NCBI RefSeq assembly: GCF_034555375.1
Contig: NZ_CP140706.1
Coordinates: forward strand, 1,417,001-1,481,000
Direction of reading: 5' to 3'
Source of the DNA: Pseudomonas sp. B33.4
Lineage (GTDB): Bacteria > Pseudomonadota > Gammaproteobacteria > Pseudomonadales > Pseudomonadaceae
DNA: 64,000 bases
Of the stretch, positions 26,551 to 34,982 are shown one piece after another. The first letter of the stretch is position 1, and every line of letters starts with the position of its first letter. The translations under genes were made by a program, and so were the position numbers. The notes below the pieces were generated by a model. The model ran no database searches, was not told the DNA's origin, and saw only the letters and a list, made by a program, of their open reading frames with translations.

Positions 26551-27393
26551 ATGAACGATCAAATGCGCAATTCCTTCACCTCTGTGGCGCCGCCGATCGT
26601 CGCCTCGCCGGCCAAACGCATCCAGGCGCTGACCGGTGATCCGGACTTCATGACCTCGCTGGCCCGGGGCCTGGCGGTGGTACAGGCGTTTCAGGAGCGC
26701 AAGCGTCATCTGACCATCGCCCAGATCAGCCACCGCACGGAAATTCCCCGCGCCGCCGTGCGCCGCTGCCTGCATACGCTGATCAAACTCGGTTACGCGA
26801 CCACCGACGGGCGCACCTATTCTTTGCTGCCCAAAGTGCTGACCCTCGGCCACGCGTATCTGTCGTCGACGCCATTGGCGGTATCCGCCCAGCCTTATCT
26901 GGACCGGATGAGCGAGCAACTGCACGAAGCCTGCAACATGGCCACACTGGAGGGTGATGACATCCTCTATATCGCGCGTTCGGCGACGACTCAGCGGCTG
27001 ATTTCGGTGGACCTGTCAGTGGGCGGGCGTTTGCCGGCGTACTGCACGTCGATGGGGCGGATTCTGCTGGCGGCACTTGATGACACTTCGCTGCGTGAAT
27101 ACCTCGATCACGCCGAACTGGTGGCCAAGACCAGTCGCACGATCCATACGCCAGACGCTTTGCTCGAATGCCTGCAAGAAGTACGGCAGCAAGGCTGGTG
27201 CATCGTCGATCAGGAACTGGAGCAGGGTCTGCGTTCGATTGCCGTGCCGGTCTACGACGCTTCCGGCCAGGTTGTTGCGGCGCTCAATGTCAGCACCCAC
27301 GCCGGCCGCGTCAGCCGTACCGAGCTGGAACAACGCGTCCTGCCGGGCCTGCTCAGCGCCAGCCGCGACCTCAGCGCGCAGTTGTTCGCCTGA
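26551..27393 (+). CDS. pcaR: IclR-family regulator of the pca genes (PcaR)
   Basis: 280 residues. The N-terminal IclR winged helix (MTSLARGLAVVQAFQERKRHLTIAQISHRTEIPRAAVRRCLHTL, about residues 33-78) is followed by the IclR effector domain (GDDILYIARSATTQRLISVDLSVGGRLPAYCTSMGRILLA). The wording is very close to PcaR of P. putida, which activates pca genes with beta-ketoadipate as inducer and represses its own gene. It is followed after 294 bp by pcaK. An operator-like pair lies upstream (26437-26464) and another just after its stop (27404-27431). RBS AAAGGACAAGAA. Confidence 0.95.
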   Translation: MNDQMRNSFTSVAPPIVASPAKRIQALTGDPDFMTSLARGLAVVQAFQERKRHLTIAQISHRTEIPRAAVRRCLHTLIKLGYATTDGRTYSLLPKVLTLGHAYLSSTPLAVSAQPYLDRMSEQLHEACNMATLEGDDILYIARSATTQRLISVDLSVGGRLPAYCTSMGRILLAALDDTSLREYLDHAELVAKTSRTIHTPDALLECLQEVRQQGWCIVDQELEQGLRSIAVPVYDASGQVVAALNVSTHAGRVSRTELEQRVLPGLLSASRDLSAQLFA

Positions 27394-27403
27394 TGAAGCT
27401 GTT

Positions 27404-27431
27404 CGATAAACGCACAGTGTTGCGTTTATCG
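27404..27431. promoter_or_regulatory. PcaR operator upstream of pcaK
   Basis: CGATAAACG (27404-27412) and CGTTTATCG (27423-27431) with a 10-bp spacer, extended to perfect 13-bp arms at 27402-27414 and 27421-27433. It begins 8 bp after the pcaR stop. Confidence 0.85.
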
Positions 27432-27433
27432 AA

Positions 27434-27461
27434 TTGACGCTAAAACCCTTGGATCATTAAT
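27434..27461 (+). promoter_or_regulatory. candidate promoter of pcaK
   Basis: TTGACG (27434-27439), 16 bp, then ATTAAT (27456-27461), directly abutting the PcaR operator, which suits contact between PcaR and RNA polymerase. This is a by-eye match only. Confidence 0.45.
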
Positions 27462-27687
27462 GTCGCGGCAGCGTCATCCGGCGCTGATGTGAATGAGCCC
27501 GCCGGACTGTCGACTCCCATAATAATGACAAGAGGCAACTCACCATGCGCATGCTCCCCGACTGTCTCCGCCCCATCCCCTGTTGCCGGGTTCACCGCAA
27601 CGCCTGATCCAGACCTTCTATTCTTGTGACCGTGCCGTGTTTTGGCCGGCCGCCGTTCGACTGCGTTTTTTGCGTGGAATAAAAATA

Positions 27688-29034
27688 ATGAACCAGCCTC
27701 AGTCCGCTGTGGGTAACTGCCTCGACGTGCAGACCTTCATCAATGCCCAACCGATCTCGCGCTATCAGTGGCGGGTGGTGATCCTGTGTTTCCTGATTGT
27801 CTTCCTCGATGGCCTCGACACCGCCGCGATGGGCTTCATTGCCCCGGCGCTGTCGCAGGACTGGGGCATCGACCGCGCCAGCCTCGGCCCGGTGATGAGT
27901 GCCGCGTTGATCGGCATGGTTTTCGGCGCACTGGGTTCCGGTCCTTTGGCTGACCGCTTCGGGCGCAAAGTGGTACTCGTTGGCGCGGTGGTTCTGTTCG
28001 GTTCTTTCAGCCTGGCGTCGGCGTACAGCACCAACGTTGAGCAACTGCTGGTGCTGCGCTTCCTCACTGGCCTTGGCTTGGGCGCGGGGATGCCGAATGC
28101 CACAACTCTGCTCTCGGAATACACCCCGGAGCGCAAGAAATCGCTGCTGGTCACCAGCATGTTCTGCGGTTTCAACCTCGGCATGGCCGGTGGCGGGTTT
28201 ATTTCCGCCAAGTTGATACCAGCGTTCGGCTGGCACAGCCTGTTGTTGATCGGTGGGATTTTGCCGCTGATTCTCGCCGTGGTGCTGCTGTTCTGGTTGC
28301 CGGAATCGGCGCGCTATCTGGTCGTGCGCAATCGTGGCACCGACAAAATACGCAAGACCCTGGCGCCGATTGATCCAGTCGCTGTCGCCCAAGCCTCGAG
28401 TTTCAGTGTGCCGGAACAGAAAACCGTCAAGGCGCGCAATGTGTTCGCAGTGATCTTCTCCGGCACTTACAGCACCGGCACCTTGCTGCTGTGGCTGACC
28501 TATTTCATGGGCCTGGTGATTGTCTATCTACTGACCAGTTGGCTACCGACGTTGATGCGTGACAGTGGCGCTAGCATGGAGCAAGCCGCATTTATCGGTG
28601 CGTTGTTCCAGTTCGGCGGGGTATTGAGCGCGGTCGGTGTGGGATGGGCGATGGATCGCTTCAATCCGCACAAGGTCATCGGCACTTTCTACCTGCTGGC
28701 CGGGGTGTTTGCCTACGCGGTGGGGCAGAGCCTGGGCAACATTACCTTGCTGGCGACTTTGGTGCTGGTGGCGGGGATGTGCGTGAACGGCGCGCAATCG
28801 GCGATGCCGTCGCTGGCGGCGCGTTTCTATCCAACGCAGGGTCGCGCGACGGGTGTCTCGTGGATGTTGGGGATTGGCCGCTTTGGCGCCATTCTCGGGG
28901 CGTGGATGGGCGCGACGTTGCTGGGGTTGGGCTGGAATTTCGAGCAGGTGTTGACGGCGTTGGTGATTCCGGCGGCATTGGCCACGGCTGCGGTGCTGAT
29001 CAAGGGTATGGTCAGTCATGCGGATGCGACCTGA
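27688..29034 (+). CDS. pcaK: 4-hydroxybenzoate/protocatechuate transporter PcaK (MFS, AAHS family)
   Basis: 448 residues and 12 membrane segments. The AAHS signature in helix 1 is VFLDGLDTAAMGFIAPAL, with the loop 2-3 motif GPLADRFGRKVVL and a long central loop. PcaK takes up 4-hydroxybenzoate and protocatechuate by proton symport and is also a chemoreception factor in P. putida. The start at 27688 agrees with the family; the upstream in-frame extension from 27583 is not expected. The A-rich sequence AATAAAAA just before the ATG fits the Crc/Hfq AANAANAA motif. It lies between pcaR and pcaIJF. Confidence 0.94.
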   Translation: MNQPQSAVGNCLDVQTFINAQPISRYQWRVVILCFLIVFLDGLDTAAMGFIAPALSQDWGIDRASLGPVMSAALIGMVFGALGSGPLADRFGRKVVLVGAVVLFGSFSLASAYSTNVEQLLVLRFLTGLGLGAGMPNATTLLSEYTPERKKSLLVTSMFCGFNLGMAGGGFISAKLIPAFGWHSLLLIGGILPLILAVVLLFWLPESARYLVVRNRGTDKIRKTLAPIDPVAVAQASSFSVPEQKTVKARNVFAVIFSGTYSTGTLLLWLTYFMGLVIVYLLTSWLPTLMRDSGASMEQAAFIGALFQFGGVLSAVGVGWAMDRFNPHKVIGTFYLLAGVFAYAVGQSLGNITLLATLVLVAGMCVNGAQSAMPSLAARFYPTQGRATGVSWMLGIGRFGAILGAWMGATLLGLGWNFEQVLTALVIPAALATAAVLIKGMVSHADAT

Positions 29035-29051
29035 TATTTCGATGTAAAGCG

Positions 29052-29127
29052 AAAAGATCGCAGCCTTCGGCAGCTCCTACATGTGAACGCGTAACCCTGT
29101 AGGAGCTGCCGAAGGCTGCGATCTTTT
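29052..29127. repeat. REP doublet (family TGTAGGAGCTGCCG)
   Basis: Perfect 30-bp arms (29052-29081 and 29098-29127) between pcaK and the pcaI operator. Confidence 0.9.
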
Positions 29128-29165
29128 GCAGGCAACACGAACCGATAGGCTGACAACAATCTGTT

Positions 29166-29193
29166 CGATAAACGAACGCTCAGTCGATTATCG
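29166..29193. promoter_or_regulatory. PcaR operator upstream of pcaIJF
   Basis: CGATAAACG (29166-29174) and CGATTATCG (29185-29193) with a 10-bp spacer, the same geometry as the pcaR and pcaK sites, 103 bp before the pcaI start. Confidence 0.8.
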
Positions 29194-29296
29194 GATTGTT
29201 TGGCGAATTTCCCAGGCTTAATCTGCAGTGACTCCGGCGCTGAACCTCGCGCCTTTTTATCACTGGCGATTCATTACAAAAACAGGAGCCCGCTCC

Positions 29297-30154
29297 ATGG
29301 CTGAGATCCTTTCGCTGCACGACGCGGTGAAGCAATTCGTCAACGACGGCGACACCGTCGCACTCGAAGGCTTCACTCACTTGATCCCTACCGCAGCGGG
29401 TCATGAAATCATTCGTCAGGGCAAGAAAGATCTGACGCTGGTGCGGATGACACCTGACCTGATCTACGACCAACTGATCGGGGCCGGTTGCGCCCGCAAA
29501 CTGATTTTCTCCTGGGGCGGTAACCCGGGCGTCGGTTCGCTGCACCGTCTGCGCGATGCGGTCGAGAAACAATGGCCGCAGCCACTGGAAATCGAAGAAC
29601 ACAGCCACGCCGACCTGGCGAATGCCTACGTCGCCGGCGCTTCCGGCCTACCGTTCGCAGTTCTGCGCGCCTACGCCGGTTCCGACCTGCCGAAGGTCAA
29701 TCCGCTGATCAAAACCGTGACTTGCCCGTTCACCGGTGAAGTGTTGGCGGCCGTACCGTCGGTGCGCCCGGACGTGACCGTGATCCACGCACAGAAAGCC
29801 GACCGCCAGGGCAACGTGCTGCTGTGGGGCATTCTTGGTGTACAGAAAGAAGCCGCACTGGCCGCTAAACGCTGCATCGTCACCGTTGAAGAAATCGTCG
29901 ACAACCTCAACGCACCGATGAACTCCTGCGTCTTGCCGACCTGGGCCTTGAGCGCAGTCTGCCATGTACCCGGCGGTGCACATCCGTCCTACGCCCACGG
30001 TTACAACGAGCGCGACAATCGTTTCTATCAGGCGTGGGATCCGATCGCCCGCGACCGTGAGACGTTTACCGCGTGGATCAACGAATACATCCATGGCTGC
30101 GCTGACTTCAGCGAGTTCCAGGCCAAGTTGGCCGCTGCTTCGGAGGCCAAGTAA
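29297..30154 (+). CDS. pcaI: 3-oxoadipate CoA-transferase subunit A (PcaI)
   Basis: 285 residues, class I CoA-transferase alpha subunit. The N-terminus MAEILSLHDAVKQFVNDGDTVALEGFTHLIPTAAGHEIIRQGKK is typical, and SWGGNPGVGSLHRLRDA and HAQKADRQGNVLLWG are conserved. With PcaJ it moves CoA from succinyl-CoA to 3-oxoadipate (EC 2.8.3.6). AGGAG lies 8 nt before the chosen ATG. The stop and the pcaJ start share one base (TAATG), so the two subunits are made in equal amounts. A PcaR operator precedes it. Confidence 0.94.
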   Translation: MAEILSLHDAVKQFVNDGDTVALEGFTHLIPTAAGHEIIRQGKKDLTLVRMTPDLIYDQLIGAGCARKLIFSWGGNPGVGSLHRLRDAVEKQWPQPLEIEEHSHADLANAYVAGASGLPFAVLRAYAGSDLPKVNPLIKTVTCPFTGEVLAAVPSVRPDVTVIHAQKADRQGNVLLWGILGVQKEAALAAKRCIVTVEEIVDNLNAPMNSCVLPTWALSAVCHVPGGAHPSYAHGYNERDNRFYQAWDPIARDRETFTAWINEYIHGCADFSEFQAKLAAASEAK

Positions 30155-30933
30155 TGACTTACACCACCAATGAAATGATGACCGTCGCTGCGGCCCGTCG
30201 CCTGAAGAACGGCTCGGTGTGCTTCGTCGGTATCGGCCTGCCGTCGAAAGCCGCCAACCTCGCGCGCCTGACCTCGTCGCCGGACGTGGTGCTGATCTAT
30301 GAATCGGGCCCGATTGGCGCCAAGCCAAGCGTGCTGCCGCTGTCCATCGGTGACGGCGAATTGGCGGAAACCGCCGACACCGTCGTCCCGACCGGTGAGA
30401 TTTTTCGCTATTGGCTGCAGGGCGGGCGCATCGACGTCGGTTTTCTCGGCGCCGCGCAGGTCGACCGTTTCGGCAACATCAACACCACCGTGGTCGGCGA
30501 TTATTTCTCGCCGAAAGTGCGCCTGCCGGGTGCCGGTGGCGCGCCGGAAATTGCCGGTTCGGCGAAAAGCGTGTTGATCATCCTTAAACAGTCGGCGCGT
30601 TCGTTTGTCGACAAGCTCGATTTCATCACCTCGGTCGGTCATGGCGAGGGCGGCGATTCGCGCAAACGTCTGGGCCTGCCGGGCGCCGGGCCGGTCGGGA
30701 TCATCACCGACCTGTGCATCATGGAGCCGGAAGAGGGCACCCACGAGTTCGTGGTCACCGCACTGCACCCGGGCGTGACCCGCGAGCAAGTGGTCGCAGC
30801 CACCGGTTGGGCGATTCGTTTTGCTGACAGCGTTGAAACCACCGCTGAACCGACCGACGTCGAACTGACCGCGCTGCGCGATCTCGAAGCGCGCACCGCG
30901 GCCGCCCACGGCCAGGCACCGGGAGAAGCATGA
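30154..30933 (+). CDS. pcaJ: 3-oxoadipate CoA-transferase subunit B (PcaJ)
   Basis: 259 residues. The catalytic Glu that forms the CoA thioester is expected at Glu50 in LIYESGPIG. Other conserved parts are FVGIGLPSKAANLA, GRIDVGFLGAAQVDRFGNINTT and RLPGAGGAPEI. It starts in the pcaI stop codon and overlaps pcaF by 4 nt, so the three genes are tightly coupled. It works in the cytoplasm as a heteromer with PcaI. Confidence 0.95.
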   Translation: MTYTTNEMMTVAAARRLKNGSVCFVGIGLPSKAANLARLTSSPDVVLIYESGPIGAKPSVLPLSIGDGELAETADTVVPTGEIFRYWLQGGRIDVGFLGAAQVDRFGNINTTVVGDYFSPKVRLPGAGGAPEIAGSAKSVLIILKQSARSFVDKLDFITSVGHGEGGDSRKRLGLPGAGPVGIITDLCIMEPEEGTHEFVVTALHPGVTREQVVAATGWAIRFADSVETTAEPTDVELTALRDLEARTAAAHGQAPGEA

Positions 30934-32135
30934 TGCGTGACGTTTATATCTGCGACGCGATTCGCACGCCGATCGGCCGTTTCGGCGGCGGACTGTCCGC
31001 CGTTCGCGCCGATGACCTGGCCGCTGTGCCGATCAAAGCCCTGATGGAGCGCAATCCCTCGGTGGACTGGAACGCCATCGACGAAGTGTTCCTCGGCTGC
31101 GCCAACCAGGCCGGTGAAGACAACCGCAACGTTGCGCGTATGGCGCTGCTGCTGGCCGGTCTGCCGGAAAGCGTGCCGGGCGTGACCCTCAATCGTCTTT
31201 GCGCCTCGGGCATGGACGCCATCGGCACCGCATTCCGTGCGATTGCCAGTGGCGAGATGGAGCTGGCGATTGCCGGCGGTGTCGAGTCGATGTCCCGCGC
31301 GCCGTTCGTGATGGGCAAGGCTGACGCGGCGTTCTCGCGCAATATGAAGCTGGAAGACACCACCATCGGCTGGCGTTTCATCAACCCGTTGATGAAGGCG
31401 CAGTACGGCGTCGACGCGATGCCGCAGACCGCCGACAACGTCGCCGACGACTATAAAGTGTCGCGCGCCGATCAGGACGCTTTCGCTTTGCGCAGTCAGC
31501 AACGTACCGCCGCCGCGCAGGCTGCCGGTTACTTCGCCGAAGAAATTGTTGAAGTACGGATTGCCCACAAGAAGGGCGAAACCGTGGTCAGCCAGGACGA
31601 ACATCCGCGCGCCGACACCACGATTGAAGCGTTGACCAAGTTGAAACCGGTCAACGGCCCGGACAAAACCGTTACCGCCGGCAATGCTTCTGGCGTCAAC
31701 GACGGTGCCGCCGCGCTGATTCTGGCTTCCGCCGAAGCGGTGAAAAAACACGGTCTGACCGCCCGTGCCAAAGTGCTCGGCATGGCCAGCGCCGGTGTCG
31801 CGCCTCGGGTGATGGGCATCGGCCCGGTGCCAGCGGTGCGCAAATTGATTGAGCGTCTCGGCGTAGCCGTCAGCGATTTCGACGTGATCGAACTCAACGA
31901 AGCGTTTGCCAGCCAAGGCCTGGCGGTGCTGCGTGAACTGGGTCTGGCCGATGACGCCGCGCAGGTCAACCCGAACGGTGGGGCGATTGCCCTCGGCCAC
32001 CCGTTGGGCATGAGCGGTGCGCGTCTGGTGCTGACCGCGCTGCATCAGTTGGAAAAGACCGGTGGCAAGAAAGGTCTGGCGACCATGTGCGTCGGTGTCG
32101 GCCAAGGTCTGGCCTTGGCCATCGAACGCGTCTGA
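30930..32135 (+). CDS. pcaF: 3-oxoadipyl-CoA thiolase (PcaF)
   Basis: 401 residues. The acyl-enzyme Cys is Cys91 in LNRLCASGMDAIG; GHPLGMSGARL holds the catalytic His, and CVGVGQGLALAIERV the second Cys. It cleaves 3-oxoadipyl-CoA with CoA to succinyl-CoA and acetyl-CoA, the last step of the beta-ketoadipate pathway (EC 2.3.1.174). Two adjacent ATG codons (30930, 30933) follow GGGAGAAGC; either may be used. It overlaps pcaJ by 4 nt. Confidence 0.95.
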   Translation: MMRDVYICDAIRTPIGRFGGGLSAVRADDLAAVPIKALMERNPSVDWNAIDEVFLGCANQAGEDNRNVARMALLLAGLPESVPGVTLNRLCASGMDAIGTAFRAIASGEMELAIAGGVESMSRAPFVMGKADAAFSRNMKLEDTTIGWRFINPLMKAQYGVDAMPQTADNVADDYKVSRADQDAFALRSQQRTAAAQAAGYFAEEIVEVRIAHKKGETVVSQDEHPRADTTIEALTKLKPVNGPDKTVTAGNASGVNDGAAALILASAEAVKKHGLTARAKVLGMASAGVAPRVMGIGPVPAVRKLIERLGVAVSDFDVIELNEAFASQGLAVLRELGLADDAAQVNPNGGAIALGHPLGMSGARLVLTALHQLEKTGGKKGLATMCVGVGQGLALAIERV

Positions 32136-32171
32136 CGCAAGCCGTGACGAAAAAGAACAGAGGAAAGCGAC

Positions 32172-32876
32172 ATGTCTGACAAGCCTGGTTACCGTCGTCC
32201 GCAGGAAGGCACTCAGCCTGAGTACCTGCACCCGACGTATCAATCCACCAACCTGCGCTCGCCGTCGAAGCCGTTGGTGTTTCTGCCGCACTCGCTGTCG
32301 GAAATCACCGGGCCGACCATCGGCGCCGAGCGCGTGGGCGACACCGATAACGACCTGACCGCCCAGCATGAAGGCGAGCCGCAGGGCGAACGCATCATCA
32401 TTCACGGCCGCGTGCTCGACGAAAATGGTCTGCCGGTGCCGGGAATTCTGGTGGAGATCTGGCAGGCCAACGCCGCCGGTCGTTACAACCACAAGCGCGA
32501 CCTGCACGACGCGCCGCTGGACCCGAACTTCACTGGCACCGGCCGCACCGTCACCGACGCCGATGGCTGGTATCAGTTCCAGACCATCAAGCCCGGCGCC
32601 TATCCGTGGGGCAATCACCACAACGCGTGGCGCCCGGCGCATATCCACTTTTCGCTGTTCGGGCCGAGCATCCTCACGCGTCTGGTCACGCAAATGTATT
32701 TCCCGGGCGACCCGCTGCTGGCGTACGACCCGATCTACAACTGTGTGCCGGACACCTCGGCCAAGGAACGCCTGATCGCCCGTTTCGACCTGGAAAAAAC
32801 CATTCCGTCCTACGCCCTCGGTTATCGCTGGGACATCGTGCTGCGCGGGCGTGAAGCCACGCCGATGGAGAAATAA
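32172..32876 (+). CDS. pcaH: protocatechuate 3,4-dioxygenase beta subunit (PcaH)
   Basis: 234 residues. The non-heme ferric iron ligands are visible with the exact family spacing: Tyr105 (AGRYNHKRD), Tyr144 (GAYPWGNHH), His157 and His159 (RPAHIHFSLFG). It cleaves protocatechuate between the hydroxyls to 3-carboxy-cis,cis-muconate (EC 1.13.11.3), together with PcaG. Upstream, AAAAAGAA (32150-32157) fits a Crc/Hfq motif and AGAGGAAAG is the ribosome site. It follows pcaF by 36 bp, so pcaHG is probably read from the pcaI promoter. Confidence 0.97.
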   Translation: MSDKPGYRRPQEGTQPEYLHPTYQSTNLRSPSKPLVFLPHSLSEITGPTIGAERVGDTDNDLTAQHEGEPQGERIIIHGRVLDENGLPVPGILVEIWQANAAGRYNHKRDLHDAPLDPNFTGTGRTVTDADGWYQFQTIKPGAYPWGNHHNAWRPAHIHFSLFGPSILTRLVTQMYFPGDPLLAYDPIYNCVPDTSAKERLIARFDLEKTIPSYALGYRWDIVLRGREATPMEK

Positions 32877-32877
32877 G

Positions 32878-33444
32878 ATGACGCTGACTGCGACCACGTC
32901 CCACACCGTCGGGCCGTATTACCACATCGGCCTGACCTGGCTGAACCGCGAAGACCTCACCGTCGAACAAACCCTCGGCGAGCGCGTGGCAATCACCGGG
33001 CAAGTGGTGGATGGCAATGGCGATGTCGTCAACGATGCCATGCTTGAAGTCTGGCAGGCGAATGCCGCCGGCAAGTACGACCACCCGGAAGACGAGCAGG
33101 ACAAACCGCTCGATCCGAACTTTGAAGGTTTTGGCCGGGTGCCGGTGGACGCTGAAGGGCGTTTCCGTTTCACCACGATCAAACCGGGTACGGTTGAGGG
33201 GCTGAAAGGCTCGACCCAGGCGCCGCATCTGGTGGTGCTGGTGTTTGCCCGTGGCTTGGTCAAGCACTTGCTGACGCGGATCTACTTTGAAGGCGAGCCG
33301 GCCAACGTCGATGATCCGTTGCTCGAATGTGTGCCGGCCGAGCGTCGTAGTACGTTGCTGGCCAAGCAGGACGCCTCGGGTGTTTACCAGTGGAATGTAA
33401 TCCTGCAGGGCACTGATGCCGAGACGGTGTTCTTCGATTATTAA
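32878..33444 (+). CDS. pcaG: protocatechuate 3,4-dioxygenase alpha subunit (PcaG)
   Basis: 188 residues, paralogous to PcaH but without the iron ligand set, as in all alpha subunits. The family start TSHTVGPYYHIGLTWLNREDL is clear, as are VWQANAAGKYDHPEDEQDKPLDPNFEGFGR and APHLVVLVFARGLVKHLLTRIYF. It starts 1 bp after the pcaH stop. An in-frame start at 32851 inside pcaH is rejected. It forms the alpha-beta protomer that builds the large dioxygenase complex. Confidence 0.96.
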   Translation: MTLTATTSHTVGPYYHIGLTWLNREDLTVEQTLGERVAITGQVVDGNGDVVNDAMLEVWQANAAGKYDHPEDEQDKPLDPNFEGFGRVPVDAEGRFRFTTIKPGTVEGLKGSTQAPHLVVLVFARGLVKHLLTRIYFEGEPANVDDPLLECVPAERRSTLLAKQDASGVYQWNVILQGTDAETVFFDY

Positions 33445-33460
33445 TCGATCACCACCATCC

Positions 33461-33554
33461 CCTGTGGGAGCGAGCCTGCTCGCGAAAGCGGTGGGTCAGC
33501 CAACATCAATGTCGACTGACACTCCCTCTTCGCGAGCAGGCTCGCTCCCACAGG
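33461..33554. repeat. REP doublet (family TGTGGGAGCGAGCC)
   Basis: Perfect 26-bp arms (33461-33486 and 33529-33554) in the gap between pcaG and pcaT. Confidence 0.9.
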
Positions 33555-33640
33555 TGAGAACTGTGTTGCAGATGGAACTGTGGAACGGGACTGTTGCAAA
33601 GTATGTCTAGACTCTCACTGTCCCTATCGAGTGAAAAACA

Positions 33641-34936
33641 ATGACAACCACCACCTCCCATTACACCGGTGAAGAGCGCAGCAAGCGCATCTTTGCCATT
33701 GTCGGCGCCTCGTCCGGCAACCTCGTCGAATGGTTCGACTTCTACGTCTATGCCTTTTGCGCGATCTATTTCGCCCCGGCGTTTTTCCCCTCCGACAACC
33801 CCACGGTGCAACTGGTCAACACGGCTGGCGTGTTCGCTGCCGGCTTCCTGATGCGCCCGATCGGTGGCTGGATTTTCGGCCGTGTTGCCGACAAGCACGG
33901 ACGCAAGAACTCGATGCTTATCTCGATTCTGATGATGTGCTTCGGTTCGTTGCTGATCGCCTGCCTGCCGACTTACAAGGACATCGGCGTCTGGGCGCCG
34001 GTCCTGCTGTTGTTCGCACGCTTGCTGCAGGGCCTGTCGGTCGGCGGCGAGTACGGCACCACCGCGACCTATATGAGCGAAGTCGCCCTCAAGGGCCAGC
34101 GCGGATTTTTCGCCTCGTTCCAGTATGTGACCCTGATCGGCGGGCAACTGCTGGCGGTGTCGCTGGTGGTGATCCTGCAGCAGTTTCTCACCGAGGAAGA
34201 CCTGCGTGCCTACGGCTGGCGGATTCCGTTTGTGGTCGGAGCTGTGGCGGCGTTGATTTCGCTTTTCCTGCGTCGCAGCTTGAAAGAAACCACCAACAAG
34301 GAAACCCGCGCGCACAAAGATGCCGGCAGCATCGCCGCGCTGTTCCGCGATCACAAAGCCGCGTTCATCACCGTGCTCGGTTACACGGCCGGTGGTTCGC
34401 TGATTTTCTACACCTTCACCACCTACATGCAGAAATACCTGGTGAACACCGCCGGCATGCACGCCAAGACCGCCAGCTACATCATGACCGGCGCGCTCTT
34501 CTTATATATGTGCATGCAGCCGCTGTTCGGCATGCTCGCCGACAAGATCGGCCGACGTAACTCAATGCTCTGGTTCGGCGCGCTCGGTACGCTGTTCACC
34601 GTGCCGATTCTGTTGAGCCTGAAAAGCGTCAGCAGCCCGTTCCTGGCGTTTGTGCTGATCACCGTGGCGCTGGCGATTGTCAGTTTCTACACCTCGATCA
34701 GTGGCTTGGTGAAAGCCGAAATGTTCCCGCCGGAAGTCCGCGCCCTCGGTGTCGGTCTGGCCTATGCAGTGGCGAATGCGATCTTCGGCGGCTCGGCGGA
34801 ATTCGTCGCGCTGAGCCTGAAAAACATCGGCATGGAAAACTCCTTCTACTGGTACGTGACAGCCATGATGGCGATCGCCTTCCTGTTCAGCCTGCGCCTG
34901 CCGAAACAGGCGGCGTACTTGCACCACGATCTCTAA
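33641..34936 (+). CDS. pcaT: dicarboxylate/beta-ketoadipate-type MHS transporter (PcaT)
   Basis: 431 residues of the metabolite:H+ symporter family, close in pattern to KgtP and P. putida Pca[19 protein letters not shown] at the N-terminus, [44 protein letters not shown], and [22 protein letters not shown]. Probable role is uptake of beta-ketoadipate or related dicarboxylates. A Crc-like AAAAACAA overlaps the start. It lies between pcaHG and pcaBDC, separated from pcaG by a REP doublet. Confidence 0.88.
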   Translation: MTTTTSHYTGEERSKRIFAIVGASSGNLVEWFDFYVYAFCAIYFAPAFFPSDNPTVQLVNTAGVFAAGFLMRPIGGWIFGRVADKHGRKNSMLISILMMCFGSLLIACLPTYKDIGVWAPVLLLFARLLQGLSVGGEYGTTATYMSEVALKGQRGFFASFQYVTLIGGQLLAVSLVVILQQFLTEEDLRAYGWRIPFVVGAVAALISLFLRRSLKETTNKETRAHKDAGSIAALFRDHKAAFITVLGYTAGGSLIFYTFTTYMQKYLVNTAGMHAKTASYIMTGALFLYMCMQPLFGMLADKIGRRNSMLWFGALGTLFTVPILLSLKSVSSPFLAFVLITVALAIVSFYTSISGLVKAEMFPPEVRALGVGLAYAVANAIFGGSAEFVALSLKNIGMENSFYWYVTAMMAIAFLFSLRLPKQAAYLHHDL

Positions 34937-34982
34937 CCCGATGCGCGCGGGCCGTCATGGCCCGCGCCGGCAAGGACTGTTT

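Noticed and set aside
30639..32906. A 755-codon open frame on the strand opposite pcaJ-pcaF-pcaH
   Set aside because: It mirrors well-identified genes in high-GC DNA; its translation is rich in Arg, His and Gln and matches no family.
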